Shown piece after piece: positions 7,266 through 14,299 of a DNA stretch of 37,961 nucleotides. Under the pieces are notes generated by a model. That model did no database searches, had not been told where the DNA came from, and was given only the letters and a program-made list of their open reading frames with translations. Both the position numbers and the translations under genes were made by a program. The stretch lies in IMG/VR virus record IMGVR_UViG_3300042937_000072, positions 1 through 37,961 of that record; one strand, written 5' to 3'. The DNA comes from a virus. Numbering within the stretch: the stretch's first letter is position 1; every line of letters begins with the position of its first letter.

Positions 7266-7411
7266 TGTCTGCGTGGCTCATTATAGTGACGGGATGCATC
7301 TACGCCTACATAGCAGGGGAGCAGGGGTTCAAGGGCAACCTACCTATGCTAGTGGTGTATGCGGGATATGCTTTCTCTAATGTGGGACTTTACTGGATGG
7401 CCTCAAAGTGA
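7265..7411 (+). CDS. Small two-span membrane protein (48 aa)
   Basis: The frame begins inside the previous stop codon (TAATG). Two hydrophobic stretches (WLIIVTGCIYAYIAG and MLVVYAGYAFSNVGLYWM) are separated by a short polar loop, consistent with a hairpin in the inner membrane. An early membrane protein might alter host physiology or exclude other phages; the role is unknown. Confidence 0.55.
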   Translation: MSAWLIIVTGCIYAYIAGEQGFKGNLPMLVVYAGYAFSNVGLYWMASK

Positions 7412-7482
7412 TTAACTTCTTGCTATTGATGCTATTTTCTATTATCTTCGGCTTTCTTCGGTCATATTGGGAGGACAAATAA
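7408..7482 (+). CDS. Possible 24-aa membrane peptide
   Basis: GTG at 7408 overlaps the previous gene's stop by 4 bases. The peptide is hydrophobic up to FGFLRSYWEDK and ends directly before the next ATG. Tight packing on both sides supports it, but length limits confidence. Confidence 0.4.
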   Translation: MINFLLLMLFSIIFGFLRSYWEDK

Positions 7483-7677
7483 ATGGTGAAAGTTTCAGGT
7501 GTGCCTTATGAGGTGGACTTGCCCGACATGGTGTCGGAACTAGAGCGTGAGAACTTTATGCTTAGGGCTAGGACAGAGAGGCTAGAGGAGGAACTCAGGA
7601 ACACTAACGAGTTGCTCACCAAGTTAAATATTGAACTGATCAACGAGAGGAACAATAATGCCTCTAGGAAGCCCTAA
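7483..7677 (+). CDS. Small coiled-coil protein (64 aa)
   Basis: ATG follows directly on the previous stop, with GGGAGG upstream. After a short N-terminus (VKVSGVPYEVDLPDM) the protein is a heptad-patterned Leu/Glu/Arg helix (ELERENFMLRARTERLEEEL), probably a coiled coil. The 3' end overlaps the next gene by 20 bases. Unknown role. Confidence 0.6.
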   Translation: MVKVSGVPYEVDLPDMVSELERENFMLRARTERLEEELRNTNELLTKLNIELINERNNNASRKP

Positions 7678-7852
7678 AACGCCTTGTGTGGGCATCTGTC
7701 AGGTGGTCGAAGGGTGGGGTATATGCTACGGGTGTGGGAGGCGCTTAGATGAGATCCTGGACTGGTCGTTAGTACCAGACCCTGAGAAGGACAGAATCAT
7801 GGTACAATGTAGGGACAGACTAAACAAACTTTATGGAGATGACGGAAAATGA
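7658..7852 (+). CDS. DUF1289-family small Cys-rich protein
   Basis: The 64-residue product matches the DUF1289 pattern: PCVGICQ, then GICYGCGRRLDEILDW. Cys10, Cys14, Cys23 and Cys26 could bind zinc or an iron-sulfur centre. The family is widespread in proteobacteria as short proteins of unknown function, and its presence supports a proteobacterial host. The start lies inside the previous gene, with GAGAGG upstream; the end overlaps the next start (ATGA). Confidence 0.75.
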   Translation: MPLGSPKTPCVGICQVVEGWGICYGCGRRLDEILDWSLVPDPEKDRIMVQCRDRLNKLYGDDGK

Positions 7853-8061
7853 GATGCTTAAGCTGCAATAAAAACCTCAGTGACTATGAGGCTACTCGGA
7901 AGTCTGCTAATACAGGTGAGTTTATTGACCTGTGTAACGGATGTTTTAATAGTGTCAGTGAAGATTTACAAACCATTGAAAGGTCTGACTTAGCACATGA
8001 GGAAGACTACTCAGATGAGAACGATTCTCATTGTGGACTAGATCTTGACAAGGACTATTAA
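7849..8061 (+). CDS. Small zinc-ribbon protein
   Basis: The 70-residue protein has two CxxC knuckles (MRCLSCNKNL and DLCNGCFNSV), spaced like a zinc ribbon, followed by an acidic tail. It may bind nucleic acid or protein. Its last 50 bases carry a palindrome (8016-8030) and the -35 box of a strong promoter (8045-8050), so this coding end doubles as regulatory DNA. Confidence 0.65.
   Translation: MRCLSCNKNLSDYEATRKSANTGEFIDLCNGCFNSVSEDLQTIERSDLAHEEDYSDENDSHCGLDLDKDY
8016..8030. promoter_or_regulatory. 15-bp palindrome TGAGAACGATTCTCA upstream of P4
   Basis: Arms TGAGAA and TTCTCA are perfect, extended by one base pair (A...T) on each side. It matches the site at 4671-4685 at 13 of 15 positions and ends 14 bases before the -35 box of promoter P4. 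It lies inside a coding region whose amino acids do not require a palindrome. Confidence 0.5.
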
Positions 8062-8073
8062 GTATGCTAAAAT
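8045..8073 (+). promoter_or_regulatory. Strong sigma70 promoter P4 for the replication genes
   Basis: TTGACA (8045-8050), 17 bases, then TAAAAT (8068-8073) with an extended -10 TGC. Only one hexamer base departs from consensus. The predicted start is near 8080, before the 56-residue gene and the primase-helicase gene. Confidence 0.75.
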
Positions 8074-8186
8074 CACTATTTAGTATTATTAAGCAACTAA
8101 ACAGTATTTATTATTTATTACTTAAAAGATAATTATTATTAATAACTACTTTAATAACTAGTTAACTACTTAAAGGACTATTTAGT
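8062..8186. other. AT-rich gap with short direct repeats; candidate origin
   Basis: The gap is almost pure A/T. It contains TTAATAACTA twice (8139-8148, 8151-8160) followed by GTTAACTACTTAA, and is bracketed by a 17-base repeat with one mismatch (8050-8066 and 8173-8189). It lies between a strong promoter and the primase-helicase gene, as origins of T7-like phages lie near promoters and AT-rich DNA. The origin role is inferred. Confidence 0.4.
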
Positions 8187-8357
8187 ATGAATGACGATGA
8201 ACAACGATACATGGCTGAGATGCAAGAAGAAGCACACTACTGGTTCACTGTGTCCTCTGTGGCTAATCTGTCCTTACAGGAAGGACTTGCTAAAGTGCTA
8301 TCAGATGTGATACAATTAATGGAGAAGGAAAAAATGAAAGGAGTTACAAGTGGCTGA
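8187..8357 (+). CDS. Small hypothetical protein before primase-helicase (56 aa)
   Basis: ATG at 8187 follows AAGGA. The product (MNDDEQRYMAEMQEEAHYWF...) is helical and acidic at the N-terminus and ends eight bases inside the next gene. No family is recognised. Confidence 0.55.
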   Translation: MNDDEQRYMAEMQEEAHYWFTVSSVANLSLQEGLAKVLSDVIQLMEKEKMKGVTSG

Positions 8358-9936
8358 ACAGTTAAAGGCGCACCAGCCTTGTCCTGATTGTGGCAGTAGT
8401 GATGCACTGACCTACTACTCATGGGGTACACGGTGCTTTAGTTGTGGCAAGGCTAGGCGAAATGCTAACTCAGAGGAACCAGTGCAGAAACTAACTAAGG
8501 TGAATACTAAAGTGACTAATGTGCATGATCTGTCATATGAGCAGGTGATAGACCGTAACTTAACTAGGTCTACCTGTCAGACCTACGGCATCGGTAACAA
8601 GGATGGCTACTACTACTTTCCCTATTACAACGAGGAAGAGACGCTGGTGGCTTTCAAGCGCAGGAACATGGAAGACAAGCGATTCAGCATCGAGGGTGAC
8701 TGGAACAAGGGTGGTCTATTCGGTCAGCAATTATTTTCTAAGGGAGGCAAGTATGTCACGATTACAGAAGGGGAGTTCGATGCTGCGGCAGCGTATCAGA
8801 TGCTGGGTTCTAAGTATCCTGTGGTTTCTGTTAGGAATGGTGCAGGCAATGCAGTCCAAGACGTTAAAGCGAATTACGAGTGGCTCGACTCCTTCGAGAA
8901 TATCGTCATTTGTTTTGATAACGATGATGCGGGCAGAGGAGCGGCTAATGCAGTGGCTGAAGTACTTGGAACTAAAGCCAAGATATTTAAAGGACGCACA
9001 GGTATTAAAGACTCCTGTGAGTACGCGCAAGAGAACAAGGAAAAAGACTTCGTAGACCTGTGGTGGAGGGCTGAACGGTACACTCCTGATGGAATCATCG
9101 ATGGTGCAGGATTGTGGGATTTGGTGAACCAGCCAGTGGAAAAGTCTGACGTAAACTACCCATTTGGTGGGTTAAATGACCTAACCTACGGTATCAGGGC
9201 TGGAGAGATGGTGACTATAACTGCTGGCTCAGGGTTAGGTAAGTCTCAGTTTCTGCGTGAGATTGTGTATCACATTATCAATAACACTCAGGACAACATT
9301 GGTCTGCTATTCTTGGAAGAGTCTGTCAAGCGCACTGCCAAGAGTCTGATGAGTCTACACGCTAACAAACCACTGCACCTACCTGACATCGAGGTTACTA
9401 ATGAAGAACTACGAGATTCTTTTGACGCTACACTGGGTACTGGTCGTGTGTATCTTTTTGATCACTTTGGCTCTACTGCAATCGACAACATTATCACACG
9501 GGTTCGTTTCATGGCTAAGGCTCTTGATTGCAAGTATATTTTTCTTGATCACGTTAGTATCGTGGTATCTGCACAAGAGAATGGTGACGAGCGAAAAGCC
9601 TTAGACGAGATTATGACCAAGCTGCGAATGGTGGTTCAGGAGACCGGCATAGCACTGTTCTGCGTCTCTCACCTGAAGCGGCCTGATGGTAAAGGGCACG
9701 AGGAAGGCGCAAGTACCTCTCTGTCTGCTCTACGAGGCTCAGGATCGATTGGTCAGTTGTCGGACATGGTGCTGGGTCTGGAGCGTAACGGACAGGCTGA
9801 GGATCTCAAGGAGAGGCATACAACCAGGGTTCGGGTGCTTAAGAACCGATTCAGTGGTCTGACCGGCCCTGCCTGTGGTCTCTATTATGATCGGATTACT
9901 GGGCGCATGAGCGAGACTGTGATGGAGGAACTATGA
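8350..9936 (+). CDS. T7 gp4-like primase-helicase
   Basis: The 528-residue protein primes and unwinds DNA at the replication fork. The N-terminal zinc ribbon has Cys11, Cys14, Cys29 and Cys32. A TOPRIM primase domain follows, with ITEGEFDAAAAYQML (about 136-150) and ICFDNDDAG (about 188). The C-terminal RecA-like helicase has Walker A ITAGSGLGKSQF (about 290), Walker B KYIFLDHVSIV (about 395) and the later CVSHLKRPDG segment (about 437). It starts at GTG with GGAG six bases upstream and overlaps both neighbours by a few bases. It is full length and intact, with all key motifs. Confidence 0.95.
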   Translation: MAEQLKAHQPCPDCGSSDALTYYSWGTRCFSCGKARRNANSEEPVQKLTKVNTKVTNVHDLSYEQVIDRNLTRSTCQTYGIGNKDGYYYFPYYNEEETLVAFKRRNMEDKRFSIEGDWNKGGLFGQQLFSKGGKYVTITEGEFDAAAAYQMLGSKYPVVSVRNGAGNAVQDVKANYEWLDSFENIVICFDNDDAGRGAANAVAEVLGTKAKIFKGRTGIKDSCEYAQENKEKDFVDLWWRAERYTPDGIIDGAGLWDLVNQPVEKSDVNYPFGGLNDLTYGIRAGEMVTITAGSGLGKSQFLREIVYHIINNTQDNIGLLFLEESVKRTAKSLMSLHANKPLHLPDIEVTNEELRDSFDATLGTGRVYLFDHFGSTAIDNIITRVRFMAKALDCKYIFLDHVSIVVSAQENGDERKALDEIMTKLRMVVQETGIALFCVSHLKRPDGKGHEEGASTSLSALRGSGSIGQLSDMVLGLERNGQAEDLKERHTTRVRVLKNRFSGLTGPACGLYYDRITGRMSETVMEEL

Positions 9937-10562
9937 GTCATCCTGATCAGCGATACGGTGATAGAACCTACTCTCAGTTCGGAGAAGACTTAATACTTCT
10001 TAATATACTTGACAAACTAGAAATTAAGAAGGGCAGCTACTTCGATGTTGGGGCGCATCATCCCTATAACATCAGTAACACTGCTCTTCTGTACGAGCGT
10101 GGACACTCAGGGATCTGTGTGGAGGCAAACCCAAACCACATAGAGGCTTTTAACAGGCATCGTGGTAGGGATACGATACTGAATGTCGGAGTAGGACCTG
10201 TGGCTGGAGAGTTGGAGTTCTTTATGGTAGATGATTTCTCAGGTAGGAACAGCTTTGACTACGATACAGTGCTTCAGTTTATTAAGCTGCACCCTGAGTT
10301 CAAGCTAAATAAGGTAGTACCAATAAAGGTTGTAACTTTAGATAATTTGTATGCTCAGTATGGTGTCCCTGATTTATTGTGTATCGACATAGAAGGGCTG
10401 GACTACCCAGTGCTTCAGACGATGTTGGGTAGACCTAAGATCATCTGTGTGGAGAATGACGGGAAGGTAGGATACTTTGATAACTTGCTAAAACTTCTAA
10501 AGTATGATAAAATATTTAACACAATAGGAAACGGGATCTACCTACATGAGAGTTGCAATTGA
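9933..10562 (+). CDS. FkbM-family SAM-dependent methyltransferase
   Basis: The 209-residue protein carries the FkbM (Methyltransf_21) signature: YSQFGEDLIL, the SAM-binding GSYFDVGAHHPYNISNT (about 34-50), CVEANPNH, and CIDIEGLDYPVLQ (about 150). The family O-methylates sugars or other hydroxyl groups on glycans and natural products. It is wedged between primase-helicase and DNA polymerase, overlapping both (ATGA at the start, 17 bases at the end), an unusual place for such an enzyme. Possible targets are host surface glycan, virion glycan or a modified nucleotide; the sequence does not decide. Confidence 0.85.
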   Translation: MSHPDQRYGDRTYSQFGEDLILLNILDKLEIKKGSYFDVGAHHPYNISNTALLYERGHSGICVEANPNHIEAFNRHRGRDTILNVGVGPVAGELEFFMVDDFSGRNSFDYDTVLQFIKLHPEFKLNKVVPIKVVTLDNLYAQYGVPDLLCIDIEGLDYPVLQTMLGRPKIICVENDGKVGYFDNLLKLLKYDKIFNTIGNGIYLHESCN

Positions 10563-12186
10563 CATTGAAACTAATCTTAAGCATAACACTATCTGGTGTT
10601 GTTCTACTTATAATTTGGATACTAAAGAAGTAAAGACATGGACAAGCGCACAAGACTTCAACAAGTTTATTCAGCAGGCCAAACTGATAATCGCCCACAA
10701 CGGAATATCATTCGACTACCCCGTCCTAAACAGAGTCTGGAAGACTTCGATCAGACTGAGCCAAGTACGGGACACACTGGTTATGTCAAGACTCTCAAGC
10801 CCGTCAAGAGAGGGTGGTCACAGTCTAGCCAATCTCGCAAAGCTAGTAAACCGAACCAAGAAGGAATACGACGATTTCGAGGGAGGCCTGACAGATAAGA
10901 TGATTGAGTACTGTCAAGAAGACGTGACAATCTGTGGTGAGTTGTACCTGTATCTGACGCAAGAGCTGCGTGGGTTCTCTGAGCAGTCCATCGAGCTAGA
11001 GCATAAGGTGCAGGCTGTCATTACTAAGCAGGAAAAGCATGGCTTTAAACTAGATACTGTGAAAGCCCAGTGCCTGCTTGGACAATGGAAGCGTAGGCTG
11101 TCTGACATTGAAGAGGAACTGCAAACTATCTTTCCACCTATTATCACTCAAAGGTTTAGTGAGAAGACAGGCAAGCAGTTGAAGGACGATGTAGAAGTAT
11201 TCAATCCTGGTTCACGCCAGCAGATAGCAAAGCGGTTGATTGAGAAGGGCTGGAAACCTACTAAGCACACTGAGAAAGGAGCTGTAATTGTTGACGAATC
11301 AGTTCTTGACGGAGTTGATATTCCTGAAGCAAAGAGAATCGCAGAGTACTTACTCATTCAGAAACGGGTGGCTCAGGTTGAATCATGGCTTGAGTTTGTA
11401 TCTGACGAGCGCAGGGTTCACGGTAAGGTCATCACCAACGGAGCAGTCACGGGGCGTATGACACACCACAGCCCTAACATGGCTCAGGTTCCTAGCAGTA
11501 GCAGTCCTTGGGGCCACGAGTGTAGGGATTGCTGGACAGTGGATGATGGTAAGGTCTTAGTAGGTGCTGATGCATCCTCCTTAGAGCTTCGTATGTTGGC
11601 ACACTATATGAAGGATGAAAGCTATGCAAAAGAAATCGTTGAAGGCGATATCCATACAAAGAACCAGCTCGCTGCGGGTCTTGAAACTAGAGCGCAAGCC
11701 AAAACTTTTATATATGCCTTACTCTACGGTGCAGGGCCTGCCAAAATCGGGAAGATTGTTGGTGGTTCAGCAAAGGACGGTCAGGAACTCATCAGTACTT
11801 TTCTTCGCAACACTCCAGCTCTCAAGAGTCTTAGAGAAAAGGTTGAACGCCTCTCAGAACAAGGGACGCTACCAGGTTTGGACGGTAGGAAACTACAAGT
11901 GCGTTCCGCACACGCAGCACTTAACACACTCCTGCAGAGTGCTGGTGCAATAGTCATGAAGCAAGGTTTGGTTATACTAAACAGTAAGATCCAGCAGCAG
12001 AAACTTAATGCCCACTTCGTAGCTAATGTTCATGACGAGTGGCAGATCGAATGCAGTCAGGAAGATGCAGATGCAGTAGGTAAGTTAGCAGTAAGCAGTA
12101 TCAAGGAAGCAGGTGAAGTCTTAGGTCTTCGCTGCCCACTAGACGGTGAATACAAGAAAGGAACAACATGGGCACAAACCCACTAG
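10546..12186 (+). CDS. DNA polymerase A with 3'-5' exonuclease
   Basis: This is the replicative PolA-type polymerase (546 residues, shorter than the 704 of T7 gp5). The exonuclease has AIDIETN (Asp6, Glu8), IAHNGISFDY and YCQEDV, so proofreading looks intact. Polymerase motif A is GADASSLELRMLAHY (about 343), motif B is RAQAKTFIYALLYGAG (about 385) and motif C is ANVHDEWQIE (about 497). The residue at the E. coli Phe762 position is Tyr, as in T7. There is no 5'-3' exonuclease domain; a separate gene at 13076 supplies it. Confidence 0.95.
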   Translation: MRVAIDIETNLKHNTIWCCSTYNLDTKEVKTWTSAQDFNKFIQQAKLIIAHNGISFDYPVLNRVWKTSIRLSQVRDTLVMSRLSSPSREGGHSLANLAKLVNRTKKEYDDFEGGLTDKMIEYCQEDVTICGELYLYLTQELRGFSEQSIELEHKVQAVITKQEKHGFKLDTVKAQCLLGQWKRRLSDIEEELQTIFPPIITQRFSEKTGKQLKDDVEVFNPGSRQQIAKRLIEKGWKPTKHTEKGAVIVDESVLDGVDIPEAKRIAEYLLIQKRVAQVESWLEFVSDERRVHGKVITNGAVTGRMTHHSPNMAQVPSSSSPWGHECRDCWTVDDGKVLVGADASSLELRMLAHYMKDESYAKEIVEGDIHTKNQLAAGLETRAQAKTFIYALLYGAGPAKIGKIVGGSAKDGQELISTFLRNTPALKSLREKVERLSEQGTLPGLDGRKLQVRSAHAALNTLLQSAGAIVMKQGLVILNSKIQQQKLNAHFVANVHDEWQIECSQEDADAVGKLAVSSIKEAGEVLGLRCPLDGEYKKGTTWAQTH

Positions 12187-12377
12187 ACTTTGAAGATGGT
12201 TTTTGGAAAGACATGGAAGATGTGGTCTTTATCAACATAAAGAAGGACAAGACTATCAATATGCAGACATCGGTTCAGAACATGGAGGAGCTAAAGAGTA
12301 TCTTCAGCACTGCCTATATGATGGCGATGTTTCAGGATATGAAATCTGATCCAAAGGATGTTGACAATTTCCACTGA
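12168..12377 (+). CDS. Small acidic hypothetical protein (69 aa)
   Basis: ATG lies inside the end of the polymerase gene with AAAGGA upstream, suggesting coupled translation. The product has an acidic N-terminus (LDFEDGFWKDMEDVVF) and a Met-rich helix (AYMMAMFQDMKSD). No domain is recognised. Promoter P5 overlaps its last codons. Confidence 0.65.
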   Translation: MGTNPLDFEDGFWKDMEDVVFINIKKDKTINMQTSVQNMEELKSIFSTAYMMAMFQDMKSDPKDVDNFH

Positions 12378-12388
12378 TGTGCTATAAT
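12361..12388 (+). promoter_or_regulatory. Consensus sigma70 promoter P5 before SSB
   Basis: TTGACA (12361-12366), 16 bases, then TATAAT (12383-12388) with an extended -10 TGC. It starts inside the 3' end of the preceding gene and would give a leader of about 25 bases before the SSB gene. Confidence 0.8.
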
Positions 12389-12418
12389 ATTATTTGTAAC
12401 TTAGAAAAGGAGAAGTAA

Positions 12419-12829
12419 ATGGATATAAAACCGATTAAGATTCAAGGCACGATTATGTGGGCTTCCTTAGACACCCCTAACAAGATGTCGGGGGAGTATC
12501 AGGTAGACCTGTGTAACCTTAGTAGTGCTGCTGTAGAGGTTCTTAAGGGCATGAAGATTTCTGTACGGACTAGGGATGACCAGCCTGAGAAAGGGCACTT
12601 CATTACGGCTAAGTCTAAGAACTACGTTATCAAAGCCTCTGATGTAGAAGGTAAGCCAATCACTGTAAAGGTTGGCAATGGCAGTAAAGGCGTAGGATTA
12701 ATCACCCCGTATGAGTGGTCCTACAATGGTAAGAAGGGAGTAAGCGCGGGGATTAGTAAACTTATTGTTACTGATCTGATAGTCTACGAAGCACAAGAAG
12801 CAGTTGTACTTGATGATGATGTTCTCTAA
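12419..12829 (+). CDS. Single-stranded DNA-binding protein (T7 gp2.5-type role)
   Basis: The 136-residue protein has the layout of small phage SSBs: IKIQGTIMWASLD at the N-terminus, GEYQVDLCNLS, a conserved KSKNYVI strand, VGNGSKGVGLITPYEW, and an acidic C-terminal tail (VVLDDDVL) of the kind used to contact polymerase and helicase. It lies between polymerase and exonuclease genes and has its own strong promoter and an AAAAGGAG ribosome-binding site, fitting a protein needed in many copies. Identification rests on sequence pattern and context. Confidence 0.8.
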   Translation: MDIKPIKIQGTIMWASLDTPNKMSGEYQVDLCNLSSAAVEVLKGMKISVRTRDDQPEKGHFITAKSKNYVIKASDVEGKPITVKVGNGSKGVGLITPYEWSYNGKKGVSAGISKLIVTDLIVYEAQEAVVLDDDVL

Positions 12830-12842
12830 GAAAGGAAAGAAG

Positions 12843-13076
12843 ATGACAGCAAAGAAAGCAGTAGCGCCTACACCTAAGTTTAATGTTAAGGTATCACCAG
12901 TAGAGTCTGTGTTTGAAGTAGAGGTTGACGGATTACCTGCCTCATTCTGGGGAGGAGAATGCTTTAAGTTCTCTGTGTCCTCTGATGGCTCTGTTACTAT
13001 TAATGATAACGAGTTCTCCAGTAAGAAGCAGGCAGCACAGGCACTCGAAGCTATGGCTACGTTTCTGAAGAAGTAA
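12843..13076 (+). CDS. Small hypothetical protein (77 aa)
   Basis: The ATG at 12843 follows AAAGGAAAG; an earlier in-frame start at 12804 would lie within the SSB gene and is less likely. The N-terminus is basic (MTAKKAVAPTPK), followed by a beta-rich region (FEVEVDGLPASFWGGE) and an Ala-rich helix. It may bind nucleic acid. The stop overlaps the next ATG (TAATG). Confidence 0.65.
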   Translation: MTAKKAVAPTPKFNVKVSPVESVFEVEVDGLPASFWGGECFKFSVSSDGSVTINDNEFSSKKQAAQALEAMATFLKK

Positions 13077-13780
13077 TGTTAGCACTCATCGATGCCGACA
13101 TTGTATGCTATCGAATCGGATTCGCTTCCGAGGATGTTAGCGACAAGATTTGCTTGGCACGGTGTGCTGAGTTCATGGAAGAACTAGTGATGAAACCCTA
13201 TGTAGGAGACTACCAGGGGTATCTTACAGGAAAGAAGAACTACAGGACTGACATAGCAGTAACCGCACCTTACAAGGGAAACCGTACCGCAGCTAAACCC
13301 AAACACTATGAGCTGATTCGGGAGTACCTTGAGAAGGCGTGGGGTTGTATCGTAGTAGAAGGACAGGAAGCTGATGACGCTATCGGTATCAAGGCTTATG
13401 AGATTGGGGACATTGAGGAATATATCGTCATGTCTATCGATAAGGATCTTGATATGATTCGTGGTTGGCACTATAACTTTATTAAGGATAAGAAGTACCT
13501 AATCGATGACCAACAAGCTATTAGACATTTCTATACGCAGCTACTGACTGGCGATAGGGTTGATAACATTGTTGGCATTCGAGGTGTAGGTCCAAAGAAA
13601 GCTGAGAAGATTCTTCAGGACTGTCTCACTGAGGCCGATATGTACAAAGCAGTATTGGAAGCATACGACAACGATGATAAACGAGTACTGGAGAATGGAC
13701 AATTGTTATGGATACGAAGAAACGAAAACCAGATTTGGTCACCTGCCCTTTGCAGTACGTCCAATGGGTTGACGCAGTAG
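13076..13780 (+). CDS. T7 gp6-like 5'-3' exonuclease (FEN family)
   Basis: The 234-residue enzyme should remove RNA primers and degrade host DNA during infection. Visible motifs are LIDADIVCYRIGF (Asp6, Asp8 metal ligands), YKGNRTA, EADDAIG (about 99), MSIDKDLDMI (about 120) and the helix-3-turn-helix GDRVDNIVGIRGVGPKKAEK (about 158), all typical of the FEN/PIN-like phage exonucleases. It complements the polymerase, which lacks this domain. The 3' end overlaps the next gene by 73 bases. Confidence 0.9.
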   Translation: MLALIDADIVCYRIGFASEDVSDKICLARCAEFMEELVMKPYVGDYQGYLTGKKNYRTDIAVTAPYKGNRTAAKPKHYELIREYLEKAWGCIVVEGQEADDAIGIKAYEIGDIEEYIVMSIDKDLDMIRGWHYNFIKDKKYLIDDQQAIRHFYTQLLTGDRVDNIVGIRGVGPKKAEKILQDCLTEADMYKAVLEAYDNDDKRVLENGQLLWIRRNENQIWSPALCSTSNGLTQ

Positions 13781-14064
13781 CAGATGTGGAATGGCAAGAA
13801 GATGTTAAAGCAGAAGTTCACCTCTGTCACAGCATTGGTTGGATTATTGACGAAACAGATGACGCACTATGCATCGCTAATACAGTATCTATGGACAACA
13901 GCAATGCCCGTATGCATCTACCTAAGCAGTGGATTAAAGTAAGAAAGGACATAACACTTGAAACCGAGCAGCGCCAAGTCCAAAGGAAGACACCTGCAAA
14001 AGTGGGTAAGAGATCTAATACTAGCCAAGTTCAATCTGGAGGCAGACGATGTTCGCTCAGTTAG
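13708..14064 (+). CDS. Hypothetical phage protein overlapping exonuclease and resolvase genes
   Basis: The 118-residue frame has a core (CPLQYVQWVDAVADVEWQED, then VHLCHSIGWIIDETDDALCI and RMHLPKQWI) like small phage proteins in which a Trp-rich N-terminus precedes a beta-rich domain. Only residues about 1-85 look globular; the remaining 33 lie in the overlap with the resolvase gene and are low complexity. Overlaps of 73 and 107 bases on its two sides are unusually long for this genome, but the conserved-looking core supports it. Confidence 0.65.
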   Translation: MDTKKRKPDLVTCPLQYVQWVDAVADVEWQEDVKAEVHLCHSIGWIIDETDDALCIANTVSMDNSNARMHLPKQWIKVRKDITLETEQRQVQRKTPAKVGKRSNTSQVQSGGRRCSLS

Positions 14065-14299
14065 TATGGGCGTCTCCGGGGAGGATCTGCTACTCAGTCC
14101 AGCAGCCAGACGGGTCTTGCCAATTAGTCTGGAATGCAAGTCCAGAGCAGCTATCTCAGTATACGGTTATTACGAACAAGCCAGAGGAAACGCAGGAGGA
14201 TACGAACCTGTTTGTGTCATCAAACAAAACAGAGATAAGCCCTTGGCTGTGGTAGACGCAGAGTACTTTTTTGAACTATTAAGGAGCAAGCATGAGTAA
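13958..14299 (+). CDS. Putative Holliday-junction-type PD-(D/E)XK nuclease
   Basis: The 113-residue protein resembles compact phage and archaeal-type resolvases: KGRHLQKWVRDLIL, DDVRSVSMGVSGEDLLLSP, then the catalytic strand SLECKSRAAISVYGYYEQA and a C-terminal DAEYFFELL. Glu in GED and the ECK motif fit the PD-(D/E)XK active site. The start is a TTG (13958) with AAAGGA upstream, chosen because the first ATG would remove the conserved N-terminal helix. It probably resolves branched DNA before packaging, the job of T7 gp3. Confidence 0.8.
   Translation: MKPSSAKSKGRHLQKWVRDLILAKFNLEADDVRSVSMGVSGEDLLLSPAARRVLPISLECKSRAAISVYGYYEQARGNAGGYEPVCVIKQNRDKPLAVVDAEYFFELLRSKHE

Noticed and set aside
8064-8132. 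22-codon frame starting with AAGGA upstream
   Set aside because: Its start lies within promoter P4 (upstream of the -10 box), so the P4 transcript would lack it; the sequence is AT-driven. The ribosome-site likeness is part of the 17-bp repeat.
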